Positions 31,915 to 42,620 of a stretch of DNA of 64,000 bases are shown in pieces. A program made the position numbers and the translations under genes. The stretch lies in contig JALMGJ010000003.1 of the NCBI GenBank assembly GCA_023362775.1, forward strand, positions 49,838,416 through 49,902,415, written 5' to 3'. The stretch is from Charina bottae. Taxonomy: Eukaryota > Chordata > Lepidosauria > Squamata > Charinaidae. The notes below the pieces were generated by a model. The model had not been told where the DNA came from. It made no database searches and worked only from the letters and a program-made list of their open reading frames with translations. Numbering within the stretch: position 1 is the first letter of the stretch; every line of letters begins with the position of its first letter.

Positions 31915-32500
31915 ATGTATATGAAGCACCTCCAACTTCTTGGGAAAAATTCTGCAAATTACTTGGGAAGATAGGCGGACTAATGTTAGCGTATTAGAAG
32001 AAGCGAAAACCACCAGCATTGAAACAATGATCATCCAACATCAACTTCGCTGGACCGGCCATGTTGTTCGAATGCCTGACCATCGTCTTCCAAAGCAGCT
32101 ACTTTACTCCCAACTTAAGAACGGAAAACTGAATATTGGTGGACAGCAAAAGAGATTCAAAGACACTCTCAAAGCTAATTTAAAAAAATGTAATATCAGC
32201 ATTGAGAACTGGGAAGCCCTAACTCATGAGCGTTTCAATTGGAGGTCAGCCTTTATTAATGGCGCTATGGACTTTGAAGAAGCACGAGTACAGGGCGAAA
32301 GGGAGAAAAGAGCTAAAAGGAAGGCACGTCAGGCAAACCCTCATCATGACCGTCTCCCACCCGGAAACCTATGCCCTCATTGTGGGAGGTTGTGCGGATC
32401 CAGAATTGGCCTTTATAGCCACTTACGGATCCACTGTTAAAATTTTACCTTTGGAAGACAATCTTACTCGGCTACGAGTGATTGCCAATGATATGAAGCA
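31915..32500 (+). mobile_element. LINE C-terminal fragment with zinc finger
   Basis: A 5'-truncated non-LTR element carrying the end of its ORF and a short 3' part that peters out at TTGCCAATGATATG. I cannot name the clade with certainty. Confidence 0.65.
31940..32440 (+). CDS. Endonuclease/RT polyprotein C-terminus with C2H2 finger (partial)
   Basis: An open frame of about 166 residues, without the catalytic RT. It contains RTNVSVLEEAKTTSIETMI, the QLRWTGHVVRMPDHRLPKQLLYS block typical of LINE C-terminal domains, RFKDTLKANLKKCNI, a Lys/Arg/Glu-rich stretch EGEREKRAKRKARQ-like, and a final zinc finger CPHCGRLCGSRIGLYSHLRIH. That finger fits C-x2-C-x12-H-x3-H and could bind nucleic acid. The protein ends right after it. 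Such 'W-x-GHV-x-RM' domains recur in non-LTR retrotransposons of many animals. The open frame may be fairly recent, but the element is truncated and the true start is lost. Confidence 0.7.
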   Translation: MGKILQITWEDRRTNVSVLEEAKTTSIETMIIQHQLRWTGHVVRMPDHRLPKQLLYSQLKNGKLNIGGQQKRFKDTLKANLKKCNISIENWEALTHERFNWRSAFINGAMDFEEARVQGEREKRAKRKARQANPHHDRLPPGNLCPHCGRLCGSRIGLYSHLRIHC

Positions 32501-32821
32501 CCATGGTAGAAATGGCTTTCCAAAAGACAACTGCTGTTCACACAACATATGACAAACCATGTAGCATAATATCCACTGGGTTTTTAATGTGAGGATCAAG
32601 CACATGCTTCTTAACTGAAAGAGAATTATGAGGTGCTAGAAAGACGACATGCTTTTGGTGACCGATAGTGTTGGAATATTAGACTTCATTCATTGCTGTG
32701 TTTGTTAATTCTGTTTTCTGGCTGCAAATGTGCAACAATTCAAACCATAATTCCTACATTCCTGTGAATTTGTCATAGATTAAAAAAAAAAAAGACTACT
32801 AACTCCTTGGATTCAAATCCT
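32501..32821. other. Unannotated
   Basis: No recognised gene or repeat apart from an A12 run. Confidence 0.4.
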
Positions 32822-33390
32822 TATTTTTGTCCTGGGCACCATCTCTTAGATCAATTTCTGCTCAACTAAAAAGCAAAAGGGCAGGGATGGTTCCACCTAC
32901 ACTTAAAGAGGTGGTGGTCTGTCCCCTCCTCAAAAAGCCATCGCTGGATCCCAATGGTGTTGGAAAAATTCCAACCCACTTCCAAAGTCCCAACCCAACT
33001 ATCTGTTGAGAAGGTGGTTGGACTGCAGCTTCAGGGGATTCTGGAGGAAATAGATTATTTGGATCCCTTTCAGTTGGGTTTCAGACCTTGGCACAGAACC
33101 AAGAAAGCATTCATCATGCTTGCTGATAACTTATGACAGGACAAGGATGGTGGCAGTGCATCCATCCTGGTCTTCCTTGATCTCTCAATGGCCTTTGATA
33201 CCATTGATCATGGAATCCTTCTGGACCAGCTCAGGGGCTTGGAAGTACAAGCACAGGGTTATGGTGGTTCTCCAGGGTGGTTCCTATTGCTATTGATGGG
33301 TAGAAGGGGGGTAGTCCTTGGCCCTTGCTTTTGACAATGTTCACTCAGCAGATTAAACCATGGCTGGCTTCAACTTGATTACTGAAAACA
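32822..33390 (+). pseudogene. L2-like LINE RT remnant, N-terminal motifs
   Basis: Interrupted reading: VVVCPLLKKPSLDPN, a frameshift near 32960, EKVVGLQLQGILEEIDYLDPFQLGFRP (the DPFQ-x-GFRP fingers motif), then a stop, SILVFLDLSMAFDTIDHGILLDQL (motif A with the first catalytic Asp), and a degraded GVVLGP. It covers the RT part upstream of that preserved at 26189-26787. It is heavily mutated and clearly dead. Confidence 0.75.
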
Positions 33391-33429
33391 ACAATTGTGT
33401 GGGTTAGGGTTAGATACAATACACTAAAC

Positions 33430-33560
33430 CAAAACTAGCCATTGAATCAGGAGCCACATCAATTGGGGCTTTATAGATAATAAACATCACTTTGAATTGG
33501 GCCATTGGTAGCCAGTGCAGTAGCTGGAAAATTGTGTTATAGTAAAATAGCAGTCACACC
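33430..33560 (-). pseudogene. L2-like LINE fragment, opposite orientation
   Basis: The plus strand reads GGGGCTTTATAGATAATAAACA, TTTGAATTGGGCC and GTAGCCAGTGCAGTAGC, in the order seen at 26220-26290. Short and diverged. Confidence 0.5.
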
Positions 33561-33571
33561 TGCCAGCAGTC

Positions 33572-33865
33572 TGACTACTGCCTTTTATACTGTAATGGTA
33601 TGTGGGAAAGACCTTGGGAGATGTGGGGGGGGGGAGAGATGCTGCCTAGGGAACAGTCAGATAAGAGACAGCATAGCCTCCAGCTGCAAAATGGGTGGGG
33701 CAAGAGGCTCAGAAGGGACCCTCCCTAGCTTTTTGGACTGTAAAGGAGATGGCGGGAGAATTGTACTTTCAGACTTGCAAGATTCTGTTAATGTAACTTT
33801 ACAATAAAGTAAAATTAGTTTATCTGATCGTGTTTCCTGTCTGGTCTACCTGGTAAGGTTGACAT
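33572..33865 (+). mobile_element. Possible solo LTR
   Basis: It starts TG, ends near GTTGACA(T), has an AATAAA signal (near 33803) followed by a T-rich stretch, and sits between two CAGTC pentamers (33567-33571, 33866-33870). The end is one base off the canonical CA, and I found no second LTR or internal region. It could equally be an unknown repeat. Confidence 0.35.
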
Positions 33866-34009
33866 CAGTCTTGCAAGTCTGAAAGTTTAATAGCTGCTTA
33901 ATAGCTCTCATGGTCAGGAAATTCCTCCTTATTTCAAGTTAGATTCCCTTCTGTAAAGTTTCAACCCATTTAGCTTATGAGAATTCAAAATGTTGGCAAG
34001 TTGCAAGAA

Positions 34010-34345
34010 GTAAGCTTAATGGCTTGGGGCCTGAGTATCTAAGAGACTGCTTTTCCTAGGTAGATTCTGCCCATCCAGTCTGGATGACCAGGAAGCACCA
34101 GCTGAAGTCCATTCTTATCATGAGGAGTAATGGGAGAAGACTTGGCAGTGAGTGATCTCTAGGGGGACCCCCTTCTTTGGAAGAGCTTGACTAAGGCTAA
34201 TGAAGACCTGAGTCTGTCAAAAGGTTTTGGAATTTGCTTGTGTACAACCATCATCATCATCATCTTCATCATCATCTTTTGGTATTATGCGTATATCTTG
34301 TGCACCATCTAGACTCCTTTGAGATAGAAAAGGTTAGCCAATCTT
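34010..34345 (+). pseudogene. L2-like LINE C-terminal remnant
   Basis: Reads approximately LGPEYLRDC...PVWMTRKHQ, with many stops. It corresponds to the YLRDRL...HP region of the L2-like family. It ends in a CATCAT-rich stretch (34250-34276) and ATAAATAAATAACC. Confidence 0.55.
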
Positions 34346-35189
34346 ATAAATAAATAACCAAAATCTAAAGAAATTCCTATCTCATAATAAGCTTATACCT
34401 GAAAGAGGAACAATTGTTTTGTAGAGCTATAAACATTGCCTTTTTCATGGTGGGGAAGTCTGACAGAGATATAGAAAAACAGAAGAGCAGATGGGATATC
34501 AGAAATCTGAGTGATTTTTTTTCTTCCTTTAATTATTACCTATGTTCTTGCATTTTAAATGTTTTATTGAAAGCCGCTTCCAAATAAGAGGAAAAAATAG
34601 TGAGGGAGAAACACTTTCAGCTACATGAAGTACATGATTGGGTACACTGCCTGTTCTAATTGTGGCTGCTGCTCGATACACATTGGAGCAAACTTATATA
34701 GTATTTATTATTATTTACGCCATATCATTGTAGAAAATTTGAAAGCAAATTCTAAAGCAGTTTATAAAATATTGTAAAACCATTATAAAATGAAAACTAA
34801 GTAAAAATAATACACAGAGAGAGAAGAGGAGGAGGAGGAGGAGGAGGAGGAGGAGGAATAGGAGGAGGAGGACTCTGATCATCTAATTAACTCTACAAAC
34901 ATTTTAGCTAACTCAAACAGCTGGTTAGTATTTAGAGACCACCAGGAAATACCAGGGCTGTGGGCTAGGCTAAAAATCCAAGAACAAGGTAATGGCAAGA
35001 AGTTCTGTATTATTGGAAGAAAACTACCAGGACATGCTCCCAAAGTCACCAGGAGTCAAGTTGGACTTGGAGAGTTGGCTTTTAAACACAATAAAAACCA
35101 AGTAAAACACAATAAAAGTAAGGAAAAATAGAAATACTGCCTCTCAACTTTTGACAAAACTCAAATGTATGTCAGGGAGAATTAATGGC
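34346..35189. other. Unannotated with (GGA)n at 34823-34872
   Basis: A purine microsatellite of about 14 GGA units. Otherwise nothing recognised. Confidence 0.6.
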
Positions 35190-35641
35190 TGAGGAAGGCC
35201 AATGTAACAGGAGCTTCTGGGTTATTTGAGGGACTGCCTCTCCCCGGTTATATCTACCCATCCCATCAGGACCAGGAGAGGCATGCTTCACATCCCGCCT
35301 ACAAGAGAGTGTCATCTGGCAGGACCGAGGAAGACAGCCTTTTCTGCCATGGTGCCCACCCTGTGGAACATCATCCCCCTGGAACTTAGATTGGCCCTGA
35401 CCCTCCTGGCCTTTAGGAAGGCCCTGAAGACATGGCTCTGCTGCCATGCCTGGGAAGTCTGGCAATGGTAGGGAGCTTTTACAATGGCTGTGTTCAGCTG
35501 ATGTAAGGATGGATTCTGCCGCTGATCATGATTTTTTATTATGGATGGTTTTTATATGTTTGTATATTGCTTTTAAAACTTGGTTTTATTGGATTGTTTT
35601 TTTACCTGTTGTGAGATGAGATAGGCGGTCATACAAATTTA

Positions 35642-35686
<45 letters not shown>

Positions 35687-35690
35687 TGGG
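35190..35690 (+). pseudogene. L2-like LINE C-terminus and 3' UTR, (AAT)n tail
   Basis: The protein-like stretch RDCLSPVISTHPIRTRRGML, ECHLAGPRKTAFSAMVPTLWNIIPLELRLALTLLAFRKALKTWLC is the extreme C-terminus of the L2-like ORF and is still open (35226-35471). The 3' UTR follows, with TGAGATAGGCGGTCATAC at about 35612-35635 and a (AAT)n tract of about 15 units (35641-35685). Confidence 0.75.
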
Positions 35691-36333
35691 GGTCAGAAAG
35701 TCAAGATGGTGGGCACAACTGCACAATTGAAGCCTCGCCCCTTTTGTACGAAGGAGCAGGCTTTGATCATGTGGCTGTGGCTGACATATTTCTTTTTCTT
35801 ATTCTTCCCTGCAGATGCCCCCACAATATGAAAGAGTATTTTTCAAAAAATATGTAAAAGGAAACTTGCAAACTTCCTAACTGACTTGTGCTGCTTTGAA
35901 TATATTCTATAACTTCATTGTGCAGCCTGTACATGTACAAATAGCTACTGCAAATATATTCCCAGTATCTTTCATCCAAAGGAAATGAACTCTGTCCATG
36001 TGATGTCTCACTACTGAGAACATGAAACAACATGTTCCACTGGGCAGTTCAGTTCAGTTCAGAAAATCCACTATGTGCTGAAAGAATATATAAGGACAGG
36101 TCCATGTACTAGCTCCACCCATTATGCTGGTGTAGCTATGCTAATATAGAAATGCAGAATTTCTGTATGTATGGGAAGATGATTTTCTATACGGATAGGT
36201 GACCCATGATCAGTTCTTAGAATGCAGAGAGGGTGTTTCCGCTGGACAGGACAGTAGCAGCCAGAGCATCCGTTTTCTGATCATCTTATGCGTACCTTCA
36301 ATATGTGAAAAAGATGAGGATTTGAATTCCTCA
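35691..36333. other. Unannotated
   Basis: No recognised gene or repeat. Confidence 0.4.
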
Positions 36334-36341
36334 TCCCAGAG

Positions 36342-36476
36342 CAGTGTTTCTCAACCTTGGCAACTTTAAGATGCATGGACTTCAACTCCCAGAATTTCCC
36401 AGCCATCCATGCTGACTGGAGAATTCTGGGAGTTGAGGTCCACACATCTTAAATTTGCTAAGGTTGAGAAACACTG
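36342..36476. mobile_element. Palindromic hAT-type MITE, copy 2
   Basis: Exact 8-bp TSD TCCCAGAG (36334-36341, 36477-36484). The ends CAGTGTTTCTCAACCTTGG and its complement pair, and the element folds into one long hairpin around GCCATCCATGCTGAC. Confidence 0.9.
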
Positions 36477-36484
36477 TCCCAGAG

Positions 36485-38039
36485 GCTTAATTCACTGCAT
36501 GGTGATATGAGAGTCAAACTTGCACACATACAATATGCACATGCTATATACAAAGCCTCTCTCACCATCATCATGTTGGGAAACAGGAATATAAGGAAGG
36601 AATGTATACTACCAGGACACACCTTGACTACGTGAAAAGTAAGACATTGCATGCTTTTTAAAATCATGGCTGATACAAACCATTAAAAAAATGAAGATGG
36701 CAAAATAATTGCTAAACACTGCTGCCACTATGATAAGGAAACAACATACAACATAAGTAGGGCCTATGTATAAACCAATTATATTTGTCATACCCACTTA
36801 CTTTTGTATAAGTTGACATTTTGTCCTTGCCACTGATGATTTTAGAAATGTTTTGAGTTCTAGGAGCTGCCATTTCATTTTCTAAATCTAACTGATGAGT
36901 CAGCATCAGAAAAACACAATAAGTATGTTTCATTTTAAACATGATTTATAAACCACATTGGTGGTTCATGCATTACACAATGAACCAGCCACTTTATGGC
37001 TTCATGCAATGTAATTTTCACAAATGCTGTCTAAATTGGGCCATATTGGCAGACAAATTAGCACTGAACATCTGGAAGAAGCAAAGGTTATCCCTTCAAA
37101 TAATAAGGGTTATACTTGGCCTTCCATTCTGACATTAGCTTCCAATCAAGGTAGTCATGCTGTAGCACAAATCCCAGCCCTTCTCCAAATTTTAAATGTC
37201 AATCATTTCCAAAGTAAAGTATCTCCTTCCTTCAAGAAACCTTAACTCTGCATATTGTGGTATGGATTTTTGTGATTCTCCTTTCCTTTCTAACTGCATG
37301 ACAGCCTCTCCCAAATTGAAGGCAAACAAACTCCAACTTAGCAGGATGTGTGAACCAGGTTATCCACGCACAACAGACTGAAGAATGGATGAGACTGAAC
37401 TGCAATTAGCCACTCCACCATATGGAAAGGTGAGGTCTAAAAGTGAGGAAAAGCTTTCATAACCCCAGATGTCAGAGCCCCAGGACTTTCAGATTCCAGA
37501 GAGAGCATAGTTCTTGGATTTCGCAGTTCGTGAATTTATGATGCAACATCTAGTCTGCATGCATTCACAGGCCTAGTGGCACAAAAGAGTTTTCTCCCCA
37601 TCAACAGCCTTCACTAGGCAAACACAGGGAGGGGGTGCTTCTCGTGAATTCCTGTGGAATTCCATGAGTTTCTAGGCAGTTCCTGATTTCACAGACTTGG
37701 AGCAGACCTTAGGTTGTTCTTTGACCTCCTGGTGGGTCCAGGGCAACAAGAAACATACCACCAGAGTCACCATAAAAGTCCATCCATGAATTAGGGCCTA
37801 AAGCCTTATGGAGAAAGAGGCCATAAATTATCTCAAAGGCTAAGAGTGAGGGTAAAATCATATTGCCCTATGGTTTGACCCTAGAATTCCCATCTTTGGC
37901 CCTGAAGACTCATTTCTTTGCTCCTGAATGACATTTCCTATGCAAAAAAAATTCCTAAAAACAATTTGCTTTAATAATACCTGTATCTGCAAAAATGTTC
38001 TCAATTGTTCAAGTATAAATGCTACTATTTAATTGAAAG
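36485..38039. other. Unannotated
   Basis: No recognised gene or repeat. Confidence 0.4.
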
Positions 38040-38245
38040 AAAAGACTGATTTGGACTAGTAGGTCATAAAAAGATCAAGATCAACTGTGAAGATTATATT
38101 TGTTGATTGTTTTTATGGTTTGGTATTTAGTCTCTTCCCCCTCTCCCCTCCTTTTTTTAACCTTATATATGTACTATAATTATCTGGAGATTTTTAAATG
38201 TTTCATTGTAATATTTTACAGTTAAAAATAAAAATATTAACCAAG
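38040..38245 (+). mobile_element. Possible L1 3' UTR remnant
   Basis: TTGATTGTTTTTATGGTTTGG, a pyrimidine block CTCTTCCCCCTCTCCCC, CCTTATATATGTACTATAAT and a terminal AAAAATAAAAATATTAA resemble the L1 3' UTRs at 4380-4580 and 19025-19388. No coding part is seen. Confidence 0.35.
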
Positions 38246-39320
38246 AACTACTTTATTTTCAATTAATAATCCTACTCTATTTGGCAACTTGCTCCAAAGG
38301 CAAATCTAAAAAATGCCAGTCTTTCTTTGTTGGAAATTAGATTTGCCTAGCACCCAGATTCTCTGATTTCTTCAGTTCTTGTCATGTGATAGCATGCTAG
38401 AGTAACTCAGCAATGGGGAAAGTGCACTCTGCACATGATCAAAGGTGCATAATTTTACAATTTCAACATGTTCCTTCAATACTAATTAATGTACTGCTTA
38501 GGTTCTACAACTCTTTTTGTAATAAATCTTTGCTCAGAATCACACCCTGAATAAAGTAACCCATCCTCCCTAATCAACATGTTAATTTCATCTCTGATGT
38601 TTACTAGAAAAGACAAAATGTATGTAAACATTTATGTCTAAAAAATTATTATCTTACATTGGCCACACCTAGAGTTTGAGGCCAGATGGGACCAATCTTT
38701 TGTGATAACTTTTCTTTTGACGATGGGACTGAGCAAAACAACTTAGATCAAAATCATAGTCTTGCAGCACCTTAAAGTCTAAGACATTTATTTATTATGA
38801 TATAAGGAATCTTGGACTATTCATCATACAGTATACATGGAATATTATTTTAAGATACACAAGCACATAATGGTGAGAGATGTAAAAAAAAATGAAAAGA
38901 GGCATCAGGAGCAAATCAACTTAACCTATGGATAAGTGACCATTCACAAAACAAGTAGCCACACAGGCCTAGCATGTCTATTCAGAAGTAAATTTCATTC
39001 ACTGCCTGCAGTTGATTCTTTATGTCATAATAAAAAAGTAGTTACTTTTAGTAACTGGTTATAGAACTACCGTCTACATCCAAAGACTCATTATTCCCAT
39101 GTTTACCTCACATTTCTCCCCATGTCATATATTTGTAAATTATCCAGAGCAGGGATATTATTTTGTTTCTACTTTGCAAAGCATTATGTTCAACAACAAC
39201 AGCAGTTTGCCAACATATGTAGAGATTCTGTTTGTATGCTATATTTATTTGCTGAAGTAATATCAGGTAAACTTGAGCTCTGAAGTTATTTCTAACTGAA
39301 ATTATATATACAGTGTATGT
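38246..39320. other. Unannotated
   Basis: No recognised gene or repeat. Confidence 0.4.
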
Positions 39321-39325
39321 ATGTA

Positions 39326-39440
39326 CACACACACACACATACACATACACAGACATACATACAGACATACATATATACATACATATATACATATATATAT
39401 ACATATATATACACACACACACACGCACGCACACATGCAC
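39326..39440. repeat. Compound (AC)n/(ATAC)n/(AT)n microsatellite
   Basis: Alternating purine-pyrimidine tract: ACACAC, ACATACAGACATAC, ATATACATACATATATAC, and a final ACACACGCACGC. Open frames through it on both strands are artefacts. Confidence 0.97.
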
Positions 39441-40057
39441 ACACTAATTTAGACGATGTGCTAAAAACACAGATCAGTGTGCCCCTCCCTCGCAGATTGA
39501 AAGAGATGTCTTTTCTTTCAGATGTCTTGGCTGTAATTTATAATATAATATATAGAAACTGTTCAAGGGGGGTTTAGGTAATTATCAAACAAACCTGGCT
39601 TTCATTTCATTTCATTTTCATTTTATTTGGACAGGTGTATTGTGCTGTAGCCTGTGGTGTGAACATTTTCTCCTTCATTGCTCCTGGCACATGCTCAAAC
39701 ATTCCCCAAACTCTCACTTAGTTTGGTTTCGGTGTTTCATTCAGGGGTGTTTGTTTAAGCCTGAACCAAGTCATAAATTAACAAGTCATTTGACCCATCC
39801 TAATTAAAGGAGAGAGGCCTGTGAAATGCACCTTTGTTTGTGGGCTGAGGTTTGGCTCTTTTCCTCACAAGACCCTCAAAGGGAGCAGGTTCCACACTGA
39901 CTGGCAGAATATGGAGCATGGCCTTGGGCTTGTGGTTTCAGTTTCTAGGATAAGGAGGACCACTTAGGTCCATCTTTAGCTATTTTCTTTTTAAAGAAAT
40001 AATAATTGAATGAGCGCTGTGCATTCATTTTCTGCAAGTTTTCTTTCCCTGTGTGCA
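39441..40057. other. Unannotated
   Basis: Nothing recognised apart from a short (CATTT)n run near 39602. Confidence 0.4.
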
Positions 40058-40170
40058 TTTATTTATTTATTTAATTTTTATCATTTATTTATTTATTTAT
40101 TTATTTATTAGATTTATCACCGCCCAACTCCCTCAAGAGGGACTCTGGGCGGTTTACAATCAATATAAAA
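40058..40170 (-). repeat. L2-like LINE 3' tail with hairpin
   Basis: (TTTA)n, then CCGCCCA (40120-40126) pairing with TGGGCGG (40146-40152). The inner stem is CCCT/AGGG (40130-40133 with 40138-40141). Confidence 0.75.
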
Positions 40171-40482
40171 ATAATTTATTATTTTTATAGAAAACTGAAG
40201 GCAGTGAACATACCTCATGCTCCTTCCTCCTCCTATTTTCCCCACAACAAGCCTGTGAGGTGAGTTGGGCTGAGAGAGAGTGACTGGCCCAAGGCCACCC
40301 AGCCAGCTTTCATGCCTAAGGCGGGACTAGAACTCTCAGTCTCCTGGTTTCCTATTGGCTCCTTCCCAGGGCTGAGAGAGAGTGACTGGCCCAAGGCCAC
40401 CCAGCCGGTTTTCATGCCTAAGGTGGGACTAGAACTCACAGACTCCTAGTTTCTAGCCCAACACCCTAACCACTAGACCAAA
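40171..40482 (-). mobile_element. tRNA-derived SINE with internal duplication
   Basis: The tail is at the left (AATAATTTATTATTTTTATAG...) and the head complement at the right (CACTAGACCAAACTGG). The internal duplication has spacing of about 101 bp (CCTGGTTT at 40343, CCTAGTTT at 40444). It directly abuts the L2-like tail at 40058-40170. Confidence 0.83.
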
Positions 40483-40499
40483 CTGGTTTTGTTTCTTAT

Positions 40500-40945
40500 G
40501 CACATCATCAAGTCACTTCAGAATCTCTTTTAATGGTATTTTTGTGCTTACCATATCTTTGCAAAGTAATGGAGAGTGTGGTTGTTTGGTTGGACTACTC
40601 TCTGCAGCCTTCCTAGCTGCCAATGCAGCAGCAGCCATGGGGTCAAAAATCGGTAAGAACGTGGATGGAGCATTGTGATAAAAGGGGTGGTACTTACACC
40701 ATAGTGCTCCGTCTGCCATCTTGCCGATTTCCTTCCTTCTCTGTGGACACCGCTGTGTCCATGTTTCCTGGTCTGAAAAATCCCCACAGGAAGAGTTTCT
40801 CATGAGGGTTGGAAGCCAAGGAGGCGGAGAACAGTGAGGGAATTATTGTGCAGCCAAACCATTTGGCAGACTTTGGATGCAATGGACAAAATTTAGTTTG
40901 AAATTTTGAAGTCCTAGCCAAAGAAGACTGTTGTTCTCGAAACAA
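40500..40945. other. Unassigned sequence with an open minus-strand frame
   Basis: Slightly richer in GC than its surroundings. A 96-codon minus-strand frame (40803-40513) contains KMADGALWCKYHP and AAAALAARKAAESSP, but it has no recognised domain and is too short to trust. It could be a fragment of an unknown element. Confidence 0.25.
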
Positions 40946-40977
40946 TCTGAATAATTGATGTAATGTATATAATTTGT

Positions 40978-41060
40978 AAATTTATTTATTTATTTATTAA
41001 ACTTCTCGACCGCCCAACTCGTATACAATGACTCTGGGCAGTTTACAATAATAAAAATAG
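40978..41060 (-). repeat. L2-like LINE 3' tail with hairpin
   Basis: (TTTA)n, then CCGCCCA (41010-41016) against TGGGCAG (41035-41041). The inner stem is a weak CGT/ATG. Confidence 0.72.
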
Positions 41061-41818
41061 CATATCACTAAAAATACAATATACATATCAATATAAATAT
41101 ATATAAGTACAAAAATACAAATATAAAGTGTAAATACATAATTACCCATATGGTATGAATTATATCTATTTGGATCTAACAATTTGGATTTAACAGACAT
41201 TCCTACCCTCAATACTCAATTTAATTGAGATTTTACTGCATAGCAGAACATAGAACACTCAGAGATCCTTCAGCATGATCAAGGTAGATATAAGAATATT
41301 ACAAACCAGAAATAGAAATAATAGAAAGAAAAGAAAGAGAAATAAAGATAAAGCAAACAAGTTCTTCTGCATCAAATTAATTGGGAATGATTCTAAAATG
41401 TGGAAGAACATTTTGGCACAGCACTTAAAAGAACACTGCTGTTTGAGATATTGAGAATGGATCTTGTGTAGATATGTTTGTAGTCTGAATCAAATAATTT
41501 GTTTTCTTATTTTACTAATTTGTTGTTGGACTTTATTGTCTCACATACATTGTTATTGTATTTGGATTTTGTAGACATTCTGAGTTTGAGAACAACATGG
41601 AATTTAAGATAACATGATAATAAATTAAAGCCAGGAAATTTTGACAGCACAATTCTAGATAATAAACCCTAATGAATTCAGTCGGGCTTGCTCCTAGTTA
41701 AGTATGTCTCTTTCCCTCTTCTGAGCTTAAAACAATTTGTGTGAAATGTATACAAAATCTACCACTACTTCTATGACATTGTAGGAGGAGAGCTGTGTTA
41801 GGCTATGGGGGCAAAAAA
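41061..41818. other. Unannotated
   Basis: No recognised gene. AT-rich. Confidence 0.4.
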
Positions 41819-41940
41819 AATCAGGAGTCTGGTGGCACCTTTTCCGACTGACAAATTTAATTAAAAGGCATAAGCTTTTGTAAGCTTTATAGCTCTACAG
41901 CTCATGGAAGGTTATGCCTTTTAATAAAAGTGGGTTTTTT
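41819..41940. mobile_element. PLE-like tail repeat, inverted form
   Basis: GGAGTCTGGTGGCACCTTTTC, ACTGACAAATTTAATTAAAAGGCATAAGCTTTTG is the start of a tail repeat widespread in sauropsids. A perfect 14-bp inverted repeat ATTAAAAGGCATAA / TTATGCCTTTTAAT (41860-41873, 41912-41925) shows that the same tail is present facing the other way. Assignment to PLEs rests on its hammerhead-like AGCTCATGG...CATAAGCTT region and is tentative. Confidence 0.5.
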
Positions 41941-42002
41941 TGTCACTACTTCAATGAGTAAAGGATATCCTTAGAAATCCTGTTGTTCATTTTTTTAATT
42001 AG

Positions 42003-42016
42003 TAGATTATATATTT

Positions 42017-42047
<31 letters not shown>

Positions 42048-42100
42048 TTTTATTATTTGGATTTATCCCCGCCCATCTCTACCGTGGTAGACTCTTTTTA
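42003..42100 (-). repeat. L2-like LINE 3' tail with hairpin
   Basis: (TTTA)n, then CCGCCCA (42069-42075). The inner stem CTAC/GTAG (42079-42082 with 42087-42090, loop CGTG) is kept, but the outer TGGGCGG partner is lost. Confidence 0.72.
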
Positions 42101-42568
42101 AATATTTTTAAAATATTCAGTAGCAAACTCTATACACATCAGTTTGTGAGGAGGAATAAAGAGGCATAAAGACTCTAGTAGGAATTGGAATTGGAACCTA
42201 GTAAAAAAAGTTAGGTGCTCAAAATCTCACTGAATTCTTCCAAACTTTGAATACTGTATTGAGCTTACCTCAGTATTAATCCACTCTACTTTAGTTACCA
42301 CAGAAACAGAGCAATATTTGGGGCTCTGTAACACCTACCATTAAAATTCCAGGGGAGAATATATTGGAAAGAGTGGCTATCAGTCAAATCCTTCCTGATC
42401 ACTGAAGGGTTTATGCAGCTGTTGTCTGCTCACGCCACAGTTTAAAGAATTAGAACTCCCTCCTCGTAGTTGTTTTGGTTAGAAAACGTATTTGTTCAGC
42501 ATTTATGGTGCAAACTGAAATGATAATGTAAACAAAGCCCTCAACGGCCTGAGCGAGGCATGTTCCTA

Positions 42569-42599
<31 letters not shown>

Positions 42600-42620
42600 C
42601 TGTGTGTGTGTGTGTGTGTG
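42569..42620. repeat. (TG)n microsatellite
   Basis: Two TG runs separated by TATGTC. Confidence 0.97.

Noticed and set aside
33572..33865. Endogenous retrovirus
   Set aside because: Only a possible solo LTR; no gag, pol or env sequence nearby.
39108..39577. Frames rich in Cys/Val/Tyr or Thr/His through 39.3-39.45 kb
   Set aside because: Translations of an (AC)n/(AT)n microsatellite.
40513..40803. Possible L1 ORF1-like start or small host exon
   Set aside because: No recognisable domain, splice context or second exon. Listed only as unassigned sequence.
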